DNA of 64,000 nt from Camellia lanceoleosa (GCA_025200525.1 CM045761.1:99548182-99612181), one strand, 5' to 3'; shown: positions 46,341 through 59,252, numbered from the stretch's first letter. A program made the numbers and translations. The notes: generated from the letters alone by a model not told the origin.

Positions 46341-46961
46341 TGTCATGACCCATACACGCCCCTATAGGTTTAGCGTCGTAATCGGCCAGTAATCCTTGGA
46401 TTACCGAAGGCCTCTTAACGGAAAGACGTATAAATAGGGGCTGCGGAAGTAATACACTAAAATATACATAGTCCATCGACCTGTGAAAACATACATGAGA
46501 CAGATAATCTTAAACTTTTGTAACATGCATGTGACGTCAAAAGATACAGTAGTTATACGTCACACCATATGCATATAAACAGAAATATTGTCTATAACTC
46601 AAAACAAAAGAAACAGTCTTAAACATTCACAAAACATGGCCACAAGACTCGACATGGTTCGGAACCTCCTCGGAGGCACAAAGGGTGGCTGACAACCCAA
46701 AACTCTTCAGGCATCATCTTAAGCCTGGTCGCACGCGCACGCCTGGTCACCTATATACATAATATAAATAGTGAGGGGAGCCAGTGAATAATAACAGAGT
46801 AAATGGTTAAATGAATGATGTCCTATAACTAAGTCCGTACACAGAAATAGATTCATATTCGTATTCTTATTTGAGTCATTGACAGAAATCAAAATTCATA
46901 CTTGATCTTACATAGTTTATCCGTTAGCGCTAACAGATCACATACAGAGCATCGAAGATCA

Positions 46962-47265
46962 AACTTGTCAGTTCCATAAAGAAACCTTCAGGCGGGTACG
47001 AATAACTTGTCAGTTCCATGAAGGAACCTCTAGACTAGAAACGATAACTTGTCAGTTCTATATAGGAACCTCCAGCTGGGTACAGATAACTTGTCAGTTC
47101 CATAAGGAACCTCAAGGTTGGACAGTCATTCATAGTACAGAGCATAACATTTCACAGAACAGATCTTATTCCATAGTACATAATAGTCAGGGTTGGACAG
47201 TCATTCATAGTACAGAACATAACATTTCACAGAACAGATCTTATTCCATATACAGAAAATAATTT
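46962..47265. repeat. 42-bp x4 and 75-bp x2 tandem repeats inside an LTR
   Basis: AACTTGTCAGTTC starts at 46,962, 47,004, 47,046 and 47,088 (exact 42-bp period); each unit includes GTTCCATGAAGGAAC, a small hairpin. GGTTGGACAGTC at 47,116 and 47,191 marks a 75-bp duplication. The sister LTRs have no such expansion at this place. Confidence 0.85.
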
Positions 47266-47559
47266 AGCTTGAACATAACTTTACTAAGTTATTACTCACA
47301 GATAATAGATGGCTCCAAGTAAACAGACAGAATAGGCAATTCAAATATCTTGTGACGTGTGACCTACACAGATACAGAACGAATACGTACTGAATTACAC
47401 ACCTGGAATCATTAACTTAGTTCTTTCTTGCCTTGGTGTGTTTCTACTTCTTTATCCTCATTATTGTGCCTTAATCTTGGCCTAGGAATGCCTAGGATGC
47501 AATGAGGATGCAAACAATGTCTTGAACACATTTTATAAAACTTGCTGAAAACAAGGGTC

Positions 47560-47830
47560 TCGCTCGAGTGGACATGCAAAATATGAGTGGTTGCTCGAGC
47601 GTACATTCCTTCGCTCGAGTGGCCTGTAAACTCTGCAAAAGTACTGGTTGCTTGATTTTTTCGCTCGATGCTCGCTCGAGTGCGAGACTAGTCCTCGCTC
47701 GAGCGCAACTCTTGTCGCTCGAGTGGTCTGCAAAACATATGAACTTTTGAGAGCATGCATTTCACGCTCGAGCAGACTTTAGGTCGCTCGAGCGAGAGTG
47801 TAAGATCACAGAGTGGTCGCTCGAGCGGAG
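47560..47830. promoter_or_regulatory. CGCTCGAGCG palindrome cluster in LTR (copy 2)
   Basis: About ten exact or near CGCTCGAGCG sites, same relative position as in the other family LTRs. Several have decayed by one base (CTCGAGTG). Confidence 0.5.
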
Positions 47831-48366
47831 AGGCAGAATCTGGAATTTCTAAATTGCTCTGCTAAGTGCAAAACTCGAATTCACCCTTTCAAAACACAAC
47901 TTCTTGGGCCCCAAAACTTGAGAAAACAAGTCTAAACTTGGAAAACATGAGGAATTAAAGATCAATTCATGAAATTAAAGCCCAAAAGCATGCCAAATGT
48001 TCAAAACTAAGTTTAATTCCTTGAAAAACATAACATGCATGTATTGTCTTGACTTCAAAACTTCTAAACATGATCAATTGGTATGAAATGGTATGAAACT
48101 TGATGAATTCTCAAAACTAAGGTGAATTAATAACATGCATGAGGAAATTCTTGGGAAATAACTTCAAAATGCTATGAAATATGCATGCATGGTTTGAGTT
48201 CATTTCTTCAATTCTAACTCAATTCTTATATCATCCAACTTAATTCTAGTTCAATTCTTGTAATTCATCTCCCAATTCACATGAATGCTAATAATAGCTA
48301 TTTTCGTTACATAATTAAATGGTTGAGTTCTTACCTTGGCTTCTCCTCTAGTTGAAATCAAGTCTT

Positions 48367-48369
<3 letters not shown>

Positions 48370-48406
<37 letters not shown>
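48370..48406. repeat. (CT)n microsatellite
   Basis: About 18 CT units within the LTR. Confidence 0.9.
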
Positions 48407-48407
<1 letters not shown>

Positions 48408-48782
48408 GTTTGAGCTCAAAAGATGAGGGAATGAGAGTGTAAGGTGTATAGGAAGGGGTAGGAGTGGCCTTATATAGGCTTGCTTAGTGGTCTTTAATTA
48501 ATTTGGCTTAAGCTAAGCAAAGTGACATTAATTAATCTAATTTAATCGTTTCGAATCGAATTTCAATCGACCCTGCCATAAATTCCTACAAATTCCAATT
48601 AACACATATATCAAGTTAATTTTATGATCAGATGCCGATGAGGCCTTTAATTCGTAGAACAAAACATAAATATGAATAGATATTTCTATGATAAACAGAT
48701 ATAACTACACATAACGTAACACATAATGCACAAGTTCACGCTAATTACTTATTAGGCATAATTAAGCATGGGTTAACGTTAA

Positions 48783-50153
48783 TCATGGGTTAGGGTTGTT
48801 ACAGTCTTCCCCCCTTAGAGAGTTTGGTCCCCTCAAACTCAAATTACCTTCATTTTGGAAGAGTACCAAAGGAAATAAATCAGGGTATCTCCTCATCATA
48901 TCTTTTTTTGTCTCCCAAGTTGCATAGGTTCTTCTGTGATTCTGCCAATCAACCTTCACTAACAAAATTTCCTTGTTTCTCAATCTTTTGATTCGACAAT
49001 TCACAATTTGGATCGGCTGCTCCTCATATGTATAATCATCTTTTAGAAGCACATGAGTCGGTTCAATCACATGCAGTGGATCTCTCAAATAATCCCGAAG
49101 TATAGAGACATGAAAAACATTGTGCATATGTTCCATGACCGGCGGTAAGGCTACCCGATATGTCACCGAGTTGATCTTCTCAAGAATCTCATATGGCCCA
49201 ACGTATCTCAGGGCTAATTTGCCTTTCACTCCAAACCGCGTTTGCTCTTTCATAGGAGTCATTTTGATAAACACGTGATCTCCGACTTCGTATTCTCTGT
49301 CTCGTCTTTGGACATCTACATAACTCATTTGGTGTTTTTGTGCAGTTTTCAATCTCTGTTGAATCAATTTCACATTTTCAGTGGTTTCTTGCACAAGTTC
49401 CAGTCCCAATAAAGGTCTATCACCTACCTCGGCCCAACATATTGGTGAATGGCATTTTCTACCATACAAAGCTTCGTATGGAGCCATCCTAATACTTGAA
49501 TGATAGCTGTTGTTGTATACAAACTTAGCCAAAGGAAGGTAAGTGTCCCAATTCTCTTGGAAGTCTAACACGCACATCCGTAGCATATCTTCTAAAGTTT
49601 GATTGGTTCGTTCTGTTTGGCCACCCGTCTGTGGAGTACTACTTAACTTCAGTTCAGTCCCCAAAGCCTGTTGCAAACTTTGCCAAAACCTTGACGTGAA
49701 CTTTGAATCTCTGTCAGATACAATGGATACTGGCACACAATGTATCCTCACAATCTCATTCATATAAACGTTGGCCAATTTGTCCACATTGTAAATAGAT
49801 GTAATAGGTAAAAAATGGGCAGACTTAGTTAAACAATCGACAATAACCCAAATAGAATCCATACCTCGGAAGGAGCGAGGCAATCCCACAATGAAGTCCA
49901 TGGTAATGTGCTCCTATTTCCATTCCAGTATTGGAAGCGGCTGTAACAAACCAGTGGGTCGTTGATATTCGGCTTTAACTTGTTGACAGTGCAAACATCT
50001 AGCCACAAAATCTACAATACACTTTTTCATTCCCTGCCACCAGAAATTCTGTTTCACGTCATGATACATCTTTGTGTTTCCCAGATGCATGCCAAATCTC
50101 GAGTTGTGAGCTTCAGTCATGATGCGTTTCCTCAAGTCAAAACAATCTGGCAC
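48783..50153 (-). pseudogene. Integrase and chromodomain of truncated Tekay-like pol
   Basis: The minus frame from 50,153 carries the zinc-finger part (HNSRFGMHLGNTKMY, FWWQGMKK, CLHCQQVKAEYQRP). A stop near 49,911 (TAG where the sister copy has the Trp codon) is followed in frame by the 372-codon segment from MDFIVGLPRS with the DDE core (VSDRDSKFTSRFW). It ends in a chromodomain-like tail (LRNKEILLVKVDWQNHRR, TYATWE). The chromodomain places the element among chromoviruses; LTR length and sequence suggest Tekay. A TGG-to-TAG change fits decay of methylated C on the opposite strand. Confidence 0.85.
48804..48818 (-). other. Polypurine tract of truncated chromovirus
   Basis: The minus strand reads CTAAGGGGGGAAGAC directly before TGTAACAACCC, the normal junction for plus-strand priming. 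Confidence 0.75.
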
Positions 50154-51995
50154 ACAAAGACGACCTTAAAATTTCAACACATTGTTCTCAAGAACAAACC
50201 CGGGCCTTGGTTTTGAGTCTAAGTCATCCATAATTTTTTTTCAAGAATTCATCTTGCAGTTGTTTCTCTCTAATTTCTTCAATAATTGCAGGCTGGGCAG
50301 AGATAGCGGCTAAGATTCTACATTGTTCACACAATACAACTTCAATTTCATTCTTTTCCAAGTCACATAGCAATTCTTTCTGACTGGTGAGCAAGCATGA
50401 CATATTTCCCATTGACTTCCGGCTTAAAGCATCTGCCACTGTGTTGGCTTTCCCTGGAAGGTACAAAATTTGTAAGTCATAATTTTTAATTAACTCAAGC
50501 CAGCGCCTTTGTCTCATGTTCAGCTCTTTTAAACAAAGAAATATTTTAAACTTTTGTGATCAATATACACTTCACAAGTTATGCCATACAGATAGTGATG
50601 CCTGATTTTCAAAGCAAAAACCATAGCTGCAAGTTCAAGGTCACGAGTTGGGTAATTCCTTTCATGAGGTCGGAGTTACCGAGAAGCATAGGCAATTACT
50701 TTCCCATTTTGCATCAACACATATCCCAAACCTTTGTAGAAGGCATCACTATAAATCTGAAACCCATTAGTTTCATTAGGCGAAGTCAGAATTGGTGTCG
50801 TTACTAGTCTAGTCTTCAATTCTTGGAGGGCCAACTCCTGTTGATCATTCAAATCAAATGGTACATTTTTCTGTGTCAACTGTGTCAATGGCATGGCAAG
50901 TTTTGAAAAATCTTTCACAAACCTTCTGTAGTAACCAGCAAGCCTAGAAAACTTCTAACTTCGGACACATTGGTTAGTCTTGGCCAATCGAGAATGGCTT
51001 CAATTTTCTGTGGGTCCATTGATACACCATCTTTGTTAATCACATGTCCCAAAAATGCTACACTGTTGAGCCAGAATTCACATTTGGACAATTTTGCATA
51101 CAACTTCTTTTCTCTTAAAATCTGTAAAGTAGTTCTCAAATGGTTCTCATGCTCTTTTTCGCTTTTGGAATAAATCAAAATATCATCAATTAACACAATA
51201 ATAAATTCATCGAGTATGATTTAAACATCTTGTTCATAAGGTCCATGAAGGCAACATGTGTATTAGTTACTCCAAATGGCATTACCAAAAATTCGTAGTG
51301 CCCATACCTAGTTCTGAATGCAGTCTTCTCTACATCTTCTACCTTAACCTTTAATTGGTGATACCCGGATCTAAGGTCTATCTTAGAGAACACTTGTGCT
51401 CCCTGCAGTTGGTCAAACAAGTTATCTATTCAGGGCATGGGGTATTTGTTCTTGATAGTTACCTTGTTCAATTCTCGATAATTTATACATAACCTCAAAG
51501 ATCTATCTTTCTTCTTAACAAATAGGACTAAAGCACCCCAATGTGATGTGCTGGGGTGGATAAATTTCTTGCCTAAGAGTTCTTGGAGTGGACCTTTCAA
51601 CTCTTTCAATTTAGAAGTTGACATTTTATAGGGAGCCTTGGAAATAGGTTGTGTTCTAGGTACTACATCAATTGTAAACTCAATTTCCCTGTCAATTAAG
51701 TCCCTGGGCAGGTCATTAGGAAACACATTAGGAAAATCACAAACCACAGGGATAGTTTCCAGACTGGTACTATCTGAAGACACAGTCAACACACTATACA
51801 AATAGCCGCGACAACCTTTTCTTAACAATTTTCTGGCTTTCATAAATGAAATCAAGTATGGTGGAGGAACAACCCCATTTCCAATAAAAACAAATTCAGG
51901 CATACCAGGTGGCCTAAACACAACAAATTTACTTGCACAGTCAATGGTGACACAGTATTTAGTCAACCAATCCATGCCCAAAGTACATCACAACA
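50154..51995 (-). pseudogene. Protease end, reverse transcriptase and RNase H of truncated Tekay-like pol
   Basis: In minus-strand order: [17 protein letters not shown] (end of protease, 51,981 on), [40 protein letters not shown], then [11 protein letters not shown] (sister copy [10 protein letters not shown]), [15 protein letters not shown], the RNase H start FQIYSDAFYKGLGYVL, and [10 protein letters not shown]. Frames change near 51,200, 50,917, 50,520 and 50,200, so it is dead. Everything upstream of about 51,995 (most of protease, gag, primer site, 5' LTR) is missing. Confidence 0.85.
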
Positions 51996-52308
51996 AATCC
52001 TTCCTAGGGTGGCAAGTCATCATCATCTTTGAATTTTTATTTTTTTTTTAAAATATTGCAGATATTTATGGAAAAATAATTTTATATTACCTTTTTATAT
52101 ATTAAAAGTAATGAAATTAGGGTCAACATGCAACAATAATGAAGTATCAGGGCATAGGGTGAAATTATGAATTAAAATACTTATTTCAAATATAAAATTA
52201 ATTAAAATATAGATAGAAAAAGATAATTTGGGTCACATTATGTCCTTTGGCAATGAAAGGCGAGCAGCTAGGCGAAAACAGCGATAACCGGGAACTAAGG
52301 TTTGGTTC
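51996..52308. other. No gene; AT-rich flank, probably remnant Tat/Ogre-like LTR
   Basis: The segment just before the insertion site (minus: GCGAACCAAACCTTAGTTCC) resembles part of the LTR near 4,350. Together with 60,990-62,606 it appears to be the DNA into which the 8.7-kb element inserted. Confidence 0.35.
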
Positions 52309-52313
52309 GCAAG
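52309..52313. repeat. TSD GCAAG, left copy
   Basis: Abuts the LTR end TGTCACAACCC; identical to 60,985-60,989. Confidence 0.9.
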
Positions 52314-54720
52314 TGTCACAACCCAAACCCGCCCCTATGGGTTTAGCATCGTAACCGGCCAGTAATCTGTAATCACCGAAGGCCTGCTTAACAGTAATGA
52401 CAGTAATACAGAGTAAAGGGTTTGGCGGAAGCCAAAACAGTAAATAAAAGATATCCAATGAGCTGTGACAATCTGAATGCAAAAAGACTTTTCTGAACAT
52501 ATTCACATTCAAACCAAAACAGTATATACATACATCATATACAGACATTCATGTTAGGGACCAAATCCCTACCATAACAGTACAGTTCAAGTCTTAAATA
52601 GTACAACAAAACGGACACAGAAGGGTGAGCTGAGACACCCAAAAAAGCCTTAGCTTCAACAGACTCAGAACCTCGAAGTGAGGCACAAAGGTTGGCTTGA
52701 CAAAAGGGAGTTAACCCGACGCATCTAGCTCTGGTTCGGTGCCTAGACACCTATATATAAATATAAACGGTGAGCTAAAGCCCAGTGAATAACATATGCG
52801 TAAAGGAGTTAAGAATGAATGTCCTTTCAGTTTTTAAACAGTCATATCAATCACTTAGAAACCATAGCAGTTATTTGTGGTACATCCAATAGCAAAACAG
52901 TACAGTAGGTCTTAACAGACCGAACAGTCAATTGATGGCCATCATAACAGTAAACAGTAATGGTTCCAACATTGGAACCAACAGAGATCTCTGTAACAGT
53001 AGCAGTAACAGTACAGTAACAGTAATTTGCTATGGATGCCACGAATACAGTTCACAAATAGGACAAACATTCATTCAATAAGAAATATCTTTTCAGAAAG
53101 TAGTACAGTTGATCATTCAAAAAATATTCATGATTGAACATATCTTTACAACATTGTTACTCATAGAGCTCTGGACTATAAGCAGCTAATGAGCGTCCTC
53201 GGATGCCAACCCTACACAGTTACAGAACGAACACACACTAAGTTACACACTTAGGAATCAACAACTTAGTCCCTATCTTGACTCGGTGTGGTTCTACATC
53301 AATATCCTCAATAAGATGCCTTAAACATGGCCTAGGAATGCCTAGGATGGAAATATGATGCAAAGATGCACTTTAAAACACTTTTCAAAATTTTTAGAAA
53401 ACAGGGGTCTTGCTTGAGCGTGGCTTTCTATGCTCGAGCGGACATGCAGACAAAGGAGCTCCGCTCGAGCGTGACTTCCTTCGCTCGAGCGGACTGTAAA
53501 CTTCATGAAAAGTACTGGATGCATGCAATTCACACTCGACGGACGCTTGACCTCCGCTCGAGCGTGAGACTCAGGTCTTCGCTCGAGCATGAACTCTCTC
53601 GCTCGAGTGGACTGTAAAACACATGAACTTCTGGGCATATGCATTTCACGCTCGAGCGTGACTTTCCACGCTCGAGCGGAGATGCACAACTCAGAGTGTA
53701 CGCTCGAGCGTGGGTCCAAAATTTGGAATTTCCAGATTCATCCCCAAGCACAAAACTCAACTTTAAAAGCCTCAAATTCGATCCTTTTGGGCCAATTTTC
53801 TGGAAAAACACTTTAAACCCATAATATAACATGTTTTGAAGATCAATTTGTAAAATCAAAGCCCAAGGGTGAGTCAATTGAACACCATTTCAAAGAAGTT
53901 TTCATGAATTATGTAAAAACATAACATGCAAGAACTCTTATGAACTCTAGTGCTCTAAAACTTGATCAAATGCAAGATTAGGCTCAAAACTATGGTGAAT
54001 TCATGGACTATAACATAAACATGAACATGCATGTGGAAATTCATGAAGAACAACCTCAAAATGCAAGGGTATGTACATGCATGCATGGATTAAGCCTCAA
54101 TTCAACACTTTAAACCAATATTTGATTCTAACCCCCAATAGTCTCATGAACCATGCAAGAACAACTCAAATGTACAAATGAGAGGATGAAATTTCTACCT
54201 TAGGTCTTGAATTCCAAGTAAAGAAGCTCAACTATGCAAATTCCCTTCAATTCCTCTAAGTTTCAAGCCAATCTAGGTGAACTCAACTTCTTTTCTCTCA
54301 CTCTCCTCTCACCCACGGTTTGGTCTTCAAAAGATGAGCAAATGATATGAAACTAAGCTCTAAACAATGTTTAACAAAGTGGCCCACTACAATGGCAAGA
54401 AGGTAATAAACTCAAACTATTGTAATTTAACATTATTCAATCTAATTTAATCATTCCAAATCAAATTTCAATTAAATCTACCATAAAATCACATAAATTC
54501 TAATTAGCATAAAATACCAATCAATTTCAAATTTGGCCGCCGATAAGGCCTTCAATTTACAGTTCGAAACTTAAAACATGAATAGATCAATCAAATGACA
54601 AATAGATAAAAATGCAAATAAAGCAATATACTCGTGCATTCAGTTCAGAATTTTAGTCAAATAAGTTATTTATCATTCTCAGTCACAGTTTAGCATTAAT
54701 CAAAGGTGAGGGTTGTCACA
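52314..54720 (-). mobile_element. 3' LTR of the 8.7-kb chromovirus
   Basis: 2,407 bp, TGTGACAACCC...GGGTTGTGACA on the minus strand. It is full length compared with 34,489-36,879 and 46,341-48,803. It contains CACTGGGCTTTAGCTCACC (about 52,768) and the palindrome cluster at 53,405-53,720. Confidence 0.9.
53405..53720. promoter_or_regulatory. CGCTCGAGCG palindrome cluster in LTR (copy 3)
   Basis: Around a dozen sites (for example GCTCGAGCGGAC, CGCTCGAGCGTGAC), about 1.0-1.3 kb from the LTR start. Spacing between pairs is short and similar in the 5' LTR copy. Confidence 0.5.
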
Positions 54721-54738
54721 GTCTTCCCTCCTTAAGAA
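54721..54738 (-). other. Polypurine tract of the 8.7-kb chromovirus
   Basis: Minus strand TTCTTAAGGAGGGAAGAC immediately precedes TGTGACAACCC. Confidence 0.8.
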
Positions 54739-54739
54739 G

Positions 54740-56212
54740 AGTTTGGTCCTCCAAACTCGAATTACCTTCATTTTGAAAGAATACTGGATTCAGTGGGAAC
54801 AATTCAGGTTATCTCTTCATCATATCGTCTTCCCTTTCCCAAGTGACATAAATGCCACCATGGTTTTGCCAGTCCACTTTCACTAACGGAATTTCTTTAT
54901 TCCTCAACTTCTTGATTCGTCGGTTTATAACCTGAATAGGTCCTTCTTCATAAGTGTAGTCATTACTTAGCACTACGTAGGTAGGCTCAATCACATGGAA
55001 GGGATCCCGAAGATAATCCCTCAACATTGAAATATGGAAGACATTATGTGTATGCTCCATTTCAGGAGGAAGTGCTACTTGATACGCTACCGGATTAATC
55101 TTCTCAATGATTTTATACGGTCCGACATATCTCGGCGCTAGCTTATCCTTGACTCCAAAACGAGTCTGCCCCTTCATTGGTGTCACTTTAACAAAAACAT
55201 GATCACCTACTTCATATTCTCTGTCTCACCTTCAGACATCCGTATAACTTTTCTTTCGGCTTTGTGCGGTTTTCAATCTCTATTGAATCAGTTTCACTTT
55301 TTCGGTAGTCTCATGTACGATCTCAGGCCCAAGCAAAGGCCCATCTCTAACTTTTGCCCAGCAAATGGGAGATCGGCATTTTCTGCCATACAAAGCCTTG
55401 AAAGGCACCATACCAATGCTCGAGTGAAAGGTGTTGTTGTATTCAAATTCGGCTAATGGTAAATGGCTTTCCCAATTTCTTTGGAAATCAAGGACGCACA
55501 TTCGTAGTAAATCTTCCAGAGTTTGGATGGTTCTTTTTGACTGGCCATCAGTCTGAGGATGGTATGCACTACTCAGTCTCAGTTCAGTACCCAATGCTGT
55601 TTGTAGGCTTTGCCAAAATCTCGATGTAAATTTCAAGTCCCTATCGGAAACAATGGACACAAGCACTCTATGTAATCTAACAATCTTATCAATATAAATT
55701 ATAGCCAATTTGTCCGCATTTTAAATTGTTTTGACAGGTAAGAAGCGAGCAGATTTAGTCAATCTATCAACAATAACCCAAATTGAGTCCATACCTTTAC
55801 TGGAGCGAGGTAAACCAACAATGAAATCCATAGTGATATGTTCCCATTTCCACTCCGGTATTGGTAAGGGCTGCAGTAAGCCTGCGAGTTGCTGATGTTC
55901 AGCTTTGACTTGTTTGCAATGTAAGCATTTTGATACAAACTCGGCAATTTCTTTCTTCATTCCCGGCCACCAGAAATTCAGTTTCAAGTCTTGATACATT
56001 TTTGTATTCCCCAGATAGATGGAAAGTTTCGAATTGTGGCCTTCCTGTAAAACTTGTCTTTTCAGTTCAGAATCATTCAGTACACACAACCTTCCCTGGA
56101 ATTTCAACACATTGTTCTCAAATTTAAAGTTCGGCCTCGGTTTGGACTCCCGTTCATCAATGACCTTTCTTAAAAAGTCATCCTGTTGTTTGTTTCTCTT
56201 TAATCTCCTCAA
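54740..56212 (-). pseudogene. Integrase and chromodomain of the 8.7-kb chromovirus
   Basis: The zinc-finger part (HNSKLSIYLGNTKMY, FWWPGMKKEI, CLHCKQVKAEH) is followed by the catalytic core ([34 protein letters not shown]). A stop near 55,721 falls where the truncated sister copy has Tyr; stops near 55,280 and 55,230 fall where the sister has Gln/Arg codons. The chromodomain-like end (LRNKEIPLVKVDWQNHGG, VTWERED) precedes a stop near 54,809. Cut-and-join integration of cDNA was the original role; this copy cannot encode it. Confidence 0.88.
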
Positions 56213-57725
56213 TCAGTGCCGGTTGAGCAGAAATAGCGGCTAAGGTTCCACCTTGTTCACGCAAAACAATCTCAACTTCAAATTTTTCAAGGTCACATAG
56301 CAATTCTTTCTGCCTAGTGAGTAAACCGGCTAAATTTGCAACTGATTTCCGACTCAATGCATCGGCAACGGTGTTAGCTTTCCTCGGATGGTACAAAATT
56401 TGCAAGTCATAGTCTTTTATCAGTTCTAACCATTTCCGCTGTCTTATGTTCAGTTCTTTCTGTGTGAAGAAGTATTTCAAACTCTTGTGGTCTGTGTAAA
56501 CCTCACATGTTGCCCCATAAAGATAGCGACGCCAAATTTTCAATGCAAACACTACTGCAGCAAGTTCTAAGTCATGGATCGGATAATTTTTCTCATGCGG
56601 TCTCAGTTGTTGGGAAGCATATGCAATAACTTTACCATTCTGCATTAAGACACATCCCAAACCCTTATAAGAAGTATCACTAAAAACAGTAAATCCATCC
56701 GTACCTGAGGGTAGGGTAAGAATCGGTGCAGTCACAAGTCGAGTCTTTAACTCTTGAAAAAATGATTCCCTCTGATCGATCCAGTCAAATGGTTTTCCCT
56801 TTTGAGTCAACTGAGTTAATGGTAGGGCAATTTTGGAGAAGTCTCTTACAAACCTTCTGTAGTACCCGGCTAAGCCTAGGAAGCTTCGAACTTCAGTAAC
56901 ATTAGTCGGTCTAGGCCAATTCACCACTGCTTCAATTTTTTGTGGATCAACTGTAATGCCATCCTTACTAATCACATGTCCCAAAAACATAACATTATCA
57001 AGCCAAAATTCACACTTTGTTAGTTTTGTATACAGTTTTTGTTCTCTTAGGGTCTGCAAGGCAATTCTCAAATGATGTTCATGTTTTTCTTCACTTTTGG
57101 AATAAATCAAAATGTCATCTATAAAAACAACTACAAATTCGTCGAGGAATGGTTTAAAAATTCTGTTCATAAGGTCCATAAATGCAGCAGGTGCATTAGT
57201 AACTCCGAAAGGCATAACAAAAAATTCATAATGTCCGTACCTCGTTCGAAAGGCAGTCTTTTCAATGTCCTCTGGTTTGACTTTCAACTGGTGGTATCCA
57301 GATCTAAGGTCAATTTTAGAGAAAACCTAGGCACCCTGTAACTGGTCAAACAAATCATCAATTCGAGGCAATGGATATTTGTTTTTCACTGTTACCTTGT
57401 TCAGTTCACGGTAGTCAATGTAGAGTCTTAGTGAGCCGTCTTTCTTTTTCACAAAAAGAACTGGTGTGCCCCACGGCGAAGTATTAGGCCTGATGAACTT
57501 CTTATCTAACAATTCTTGTAGCTGAATTTTCAGTTCTTTCAATTCAGTAGGTGCCATTCTGTACGGAGCTTTAGAAACTGGCTGTGTACTTGGTAAAACT
57601 TTAATGGTGAACTCTATCTCCTTATCAATCAAATCCCCTGGCAGATTATCTAGAAAAACATCTGGGAATTCTCTGACTATAGGAATATTGTCCACATTAG
57701 CTTTAGTATCAGTAGGTACGGTCAA
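56178..57725 (-). pseudogene. Reverse transcriptase and RNase H of the 8.7-kb chromovirus
   Basis: RT motifs in order: [39 protein letters not shown], a TAG near 57,328 replacing Gln before [34 protein letters not shown], and catalytic [13 protein letters not shown]. Then the RNase H region ([52 protein letters not shown]). Apart from that stop the frame is open from 57,725 to 56,190, where a shift separates it from integrase. The catalytic Asp pairs are intact. Confidence 0.9.
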
Positions 57726-58193
57726 TATACAACATAGATACCCTTTACACCCCTTTTAAATCAGTTTGAATTCTTTCATGGATGAAATCAGATATGGAGG
57801 AGGTACTACACCAACTCCGTTAAACACAAATTCAGGTAAACCAGGTGGACGGAAAACAACTTGCTTCGTTACATAGTCTATGGTAGCATGATATTTTGTT
57901 AACCAGTCCATTCCCAAAATTACATCAAAATGGTCAATGTTCAATGACAGTAAATCAATATATAAATGTACATCCCCAATAACCATCTCACATGCAGGAT
58001 ACATATAAGCACAAGTCATGGATCCCCCAACGGGTGAAGATATAGCTAACAAACAGTTCATAGGTTCTAGTGGTCTATTCAATTTTCATGAAAAAACATG
58101 CGAGACATATGAATGTGTAGACCCCAAATCAATTAGAACATAAGCATTTTGAGTACAGATTGAGAGTATACTTGACACAACGGTCTCGATATT
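57726..58193 (-). pseudogene. Protease and linker of the 8.7-kb chromovirus
   Basis: A DLGSTHSYVS protease motif (DLGST where DSG(A/S)T is usual) is readable near 58,120, then MNRPLEPMNCLLAISSPVGG and [17 protein letters not shown]. Stops near 58,083 and 57,756 break it. Same frame as gag. Confidence 0.75.
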
Positions 58194-59252
58194 CTACACA
58201 TCTCCCGGTACAAATGCAAACACTCGGCCTTGCCTTAGAAGCTCTTTTCCAGTCGCTTTGGGGTTGGGTTTAGGTGCAACAGTTGACGCTACGGTGCTAG
58301 CTGCAGCTTTACTATTGCCTTGAGAAGTGGAAGGGCAATCTTTGACCATGTGGCCTACCTTGCCACACCTGTAACAAGCACCAGAAATTTTATAACAAAC
58401 TCCTTTATGCCTTTTCCCACATTCAGAGCAAGGTGGTATGGAACCACTTCCTTGACTAGAAATGGTTGTTGACCCAGTATTTTGCTTCTTATTCAATGAG
58501 TTATTTCGGCCTTTCTTAAACTTGAAGCCCCGTTTCTTACCGCGCTACTCAGACGCTGGTGTTTCAGTCTGTTTCAATGCCTCGATATTCGATTTAGCTA
58601 TTATTGCTCGATCAAGAACATCCACATATTTCAGTAATTTTAGCACATTGATTCTGTCAAGTATCTCTACATTAAGGCCGCCTTCAAACTTCCTGGCCTT
58701 TTTGTAATCAGTGTCTACCATGTGTGGCGCGTATCTGGCGAGTTCAATAAACTTTGATTCATACTCTGCCACTGACATAGTACCTTGTTTCAACTGTTCA
58801 AACTCAGTCACTTTGCGATCCCTGACACACTAAGGAAAGTATTTTTCAAAGAAGGCTTCTTTAAATTAAGCCCAAGTCAAAGCAGTATTGGTGTCATGAA
58901 CAAGCATCCACCACCTTCTGGCCTCTTCTTATAAAGTGAAGGTAGCCAGCAATACCTTGTGTGCTTCGGAACACTGAAACACTTCAAATAATTTCTCTGT
59001 TTCTAGAACCCATGCTTCGGCCTTTAACGGTTCAAGGCCTCCCTGAAAGGATGGTGGTTTCATTTTACTGAACTTCTGTGTCAAGGCAATTATATCCTCA
59101 TTAACATTTTGCTCCGGTTGAACTGGAGGAGGTGGAGGCTGTTGGTTCTGTTGTAGCCTCAAGGCCTCAGTCAACAGTTCAACCGTTCTTTCTAATCTTG
59201 CCATCCTGGCCTCAGATGATTCGGATTCATTAGCATTTCGTGCATTGTCCAT
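58194..59252 (-). pseudogene. Gag of the 8.7-kb chromovirus
   Basis: One frame from MDNARNANESESSEARMARL (59,252) through the capsid-type region (PPSFQGG, AWVLETEKLF, RRWWML, LKQGTMSVAEYESKF) to two Cys motifs: [12 protein letters not shown] and the CCHC knuckle [14 protein letters not shown]. In-frame stops lie near 58,929, 58,866, 58,831, 58,545 and 58,194. About 350 codons in all, a normal gag length for chromoviruses. Confidence 0.85.

Larger units (their letters stand above)
46341..48803 (-). mobile_element. 3' LTR of a 5'-truncated Tekay-like chromovirus
   Basis: The minus strand starts TGTAACAACCCTAACCC right after a purine tract and ends GGGTCATGACA at 46,341. It is 2,463 bp and belongs to the family at 34.5, 52.3 and 59.4 kb. 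It holds tandem repeats of 42 bp (46,962-47,130) and 75 bp (47,116-47,265), a CTCGAG palindrome cluster and a (CT)n run at 48,370-48,406. Confidence 0.85.
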
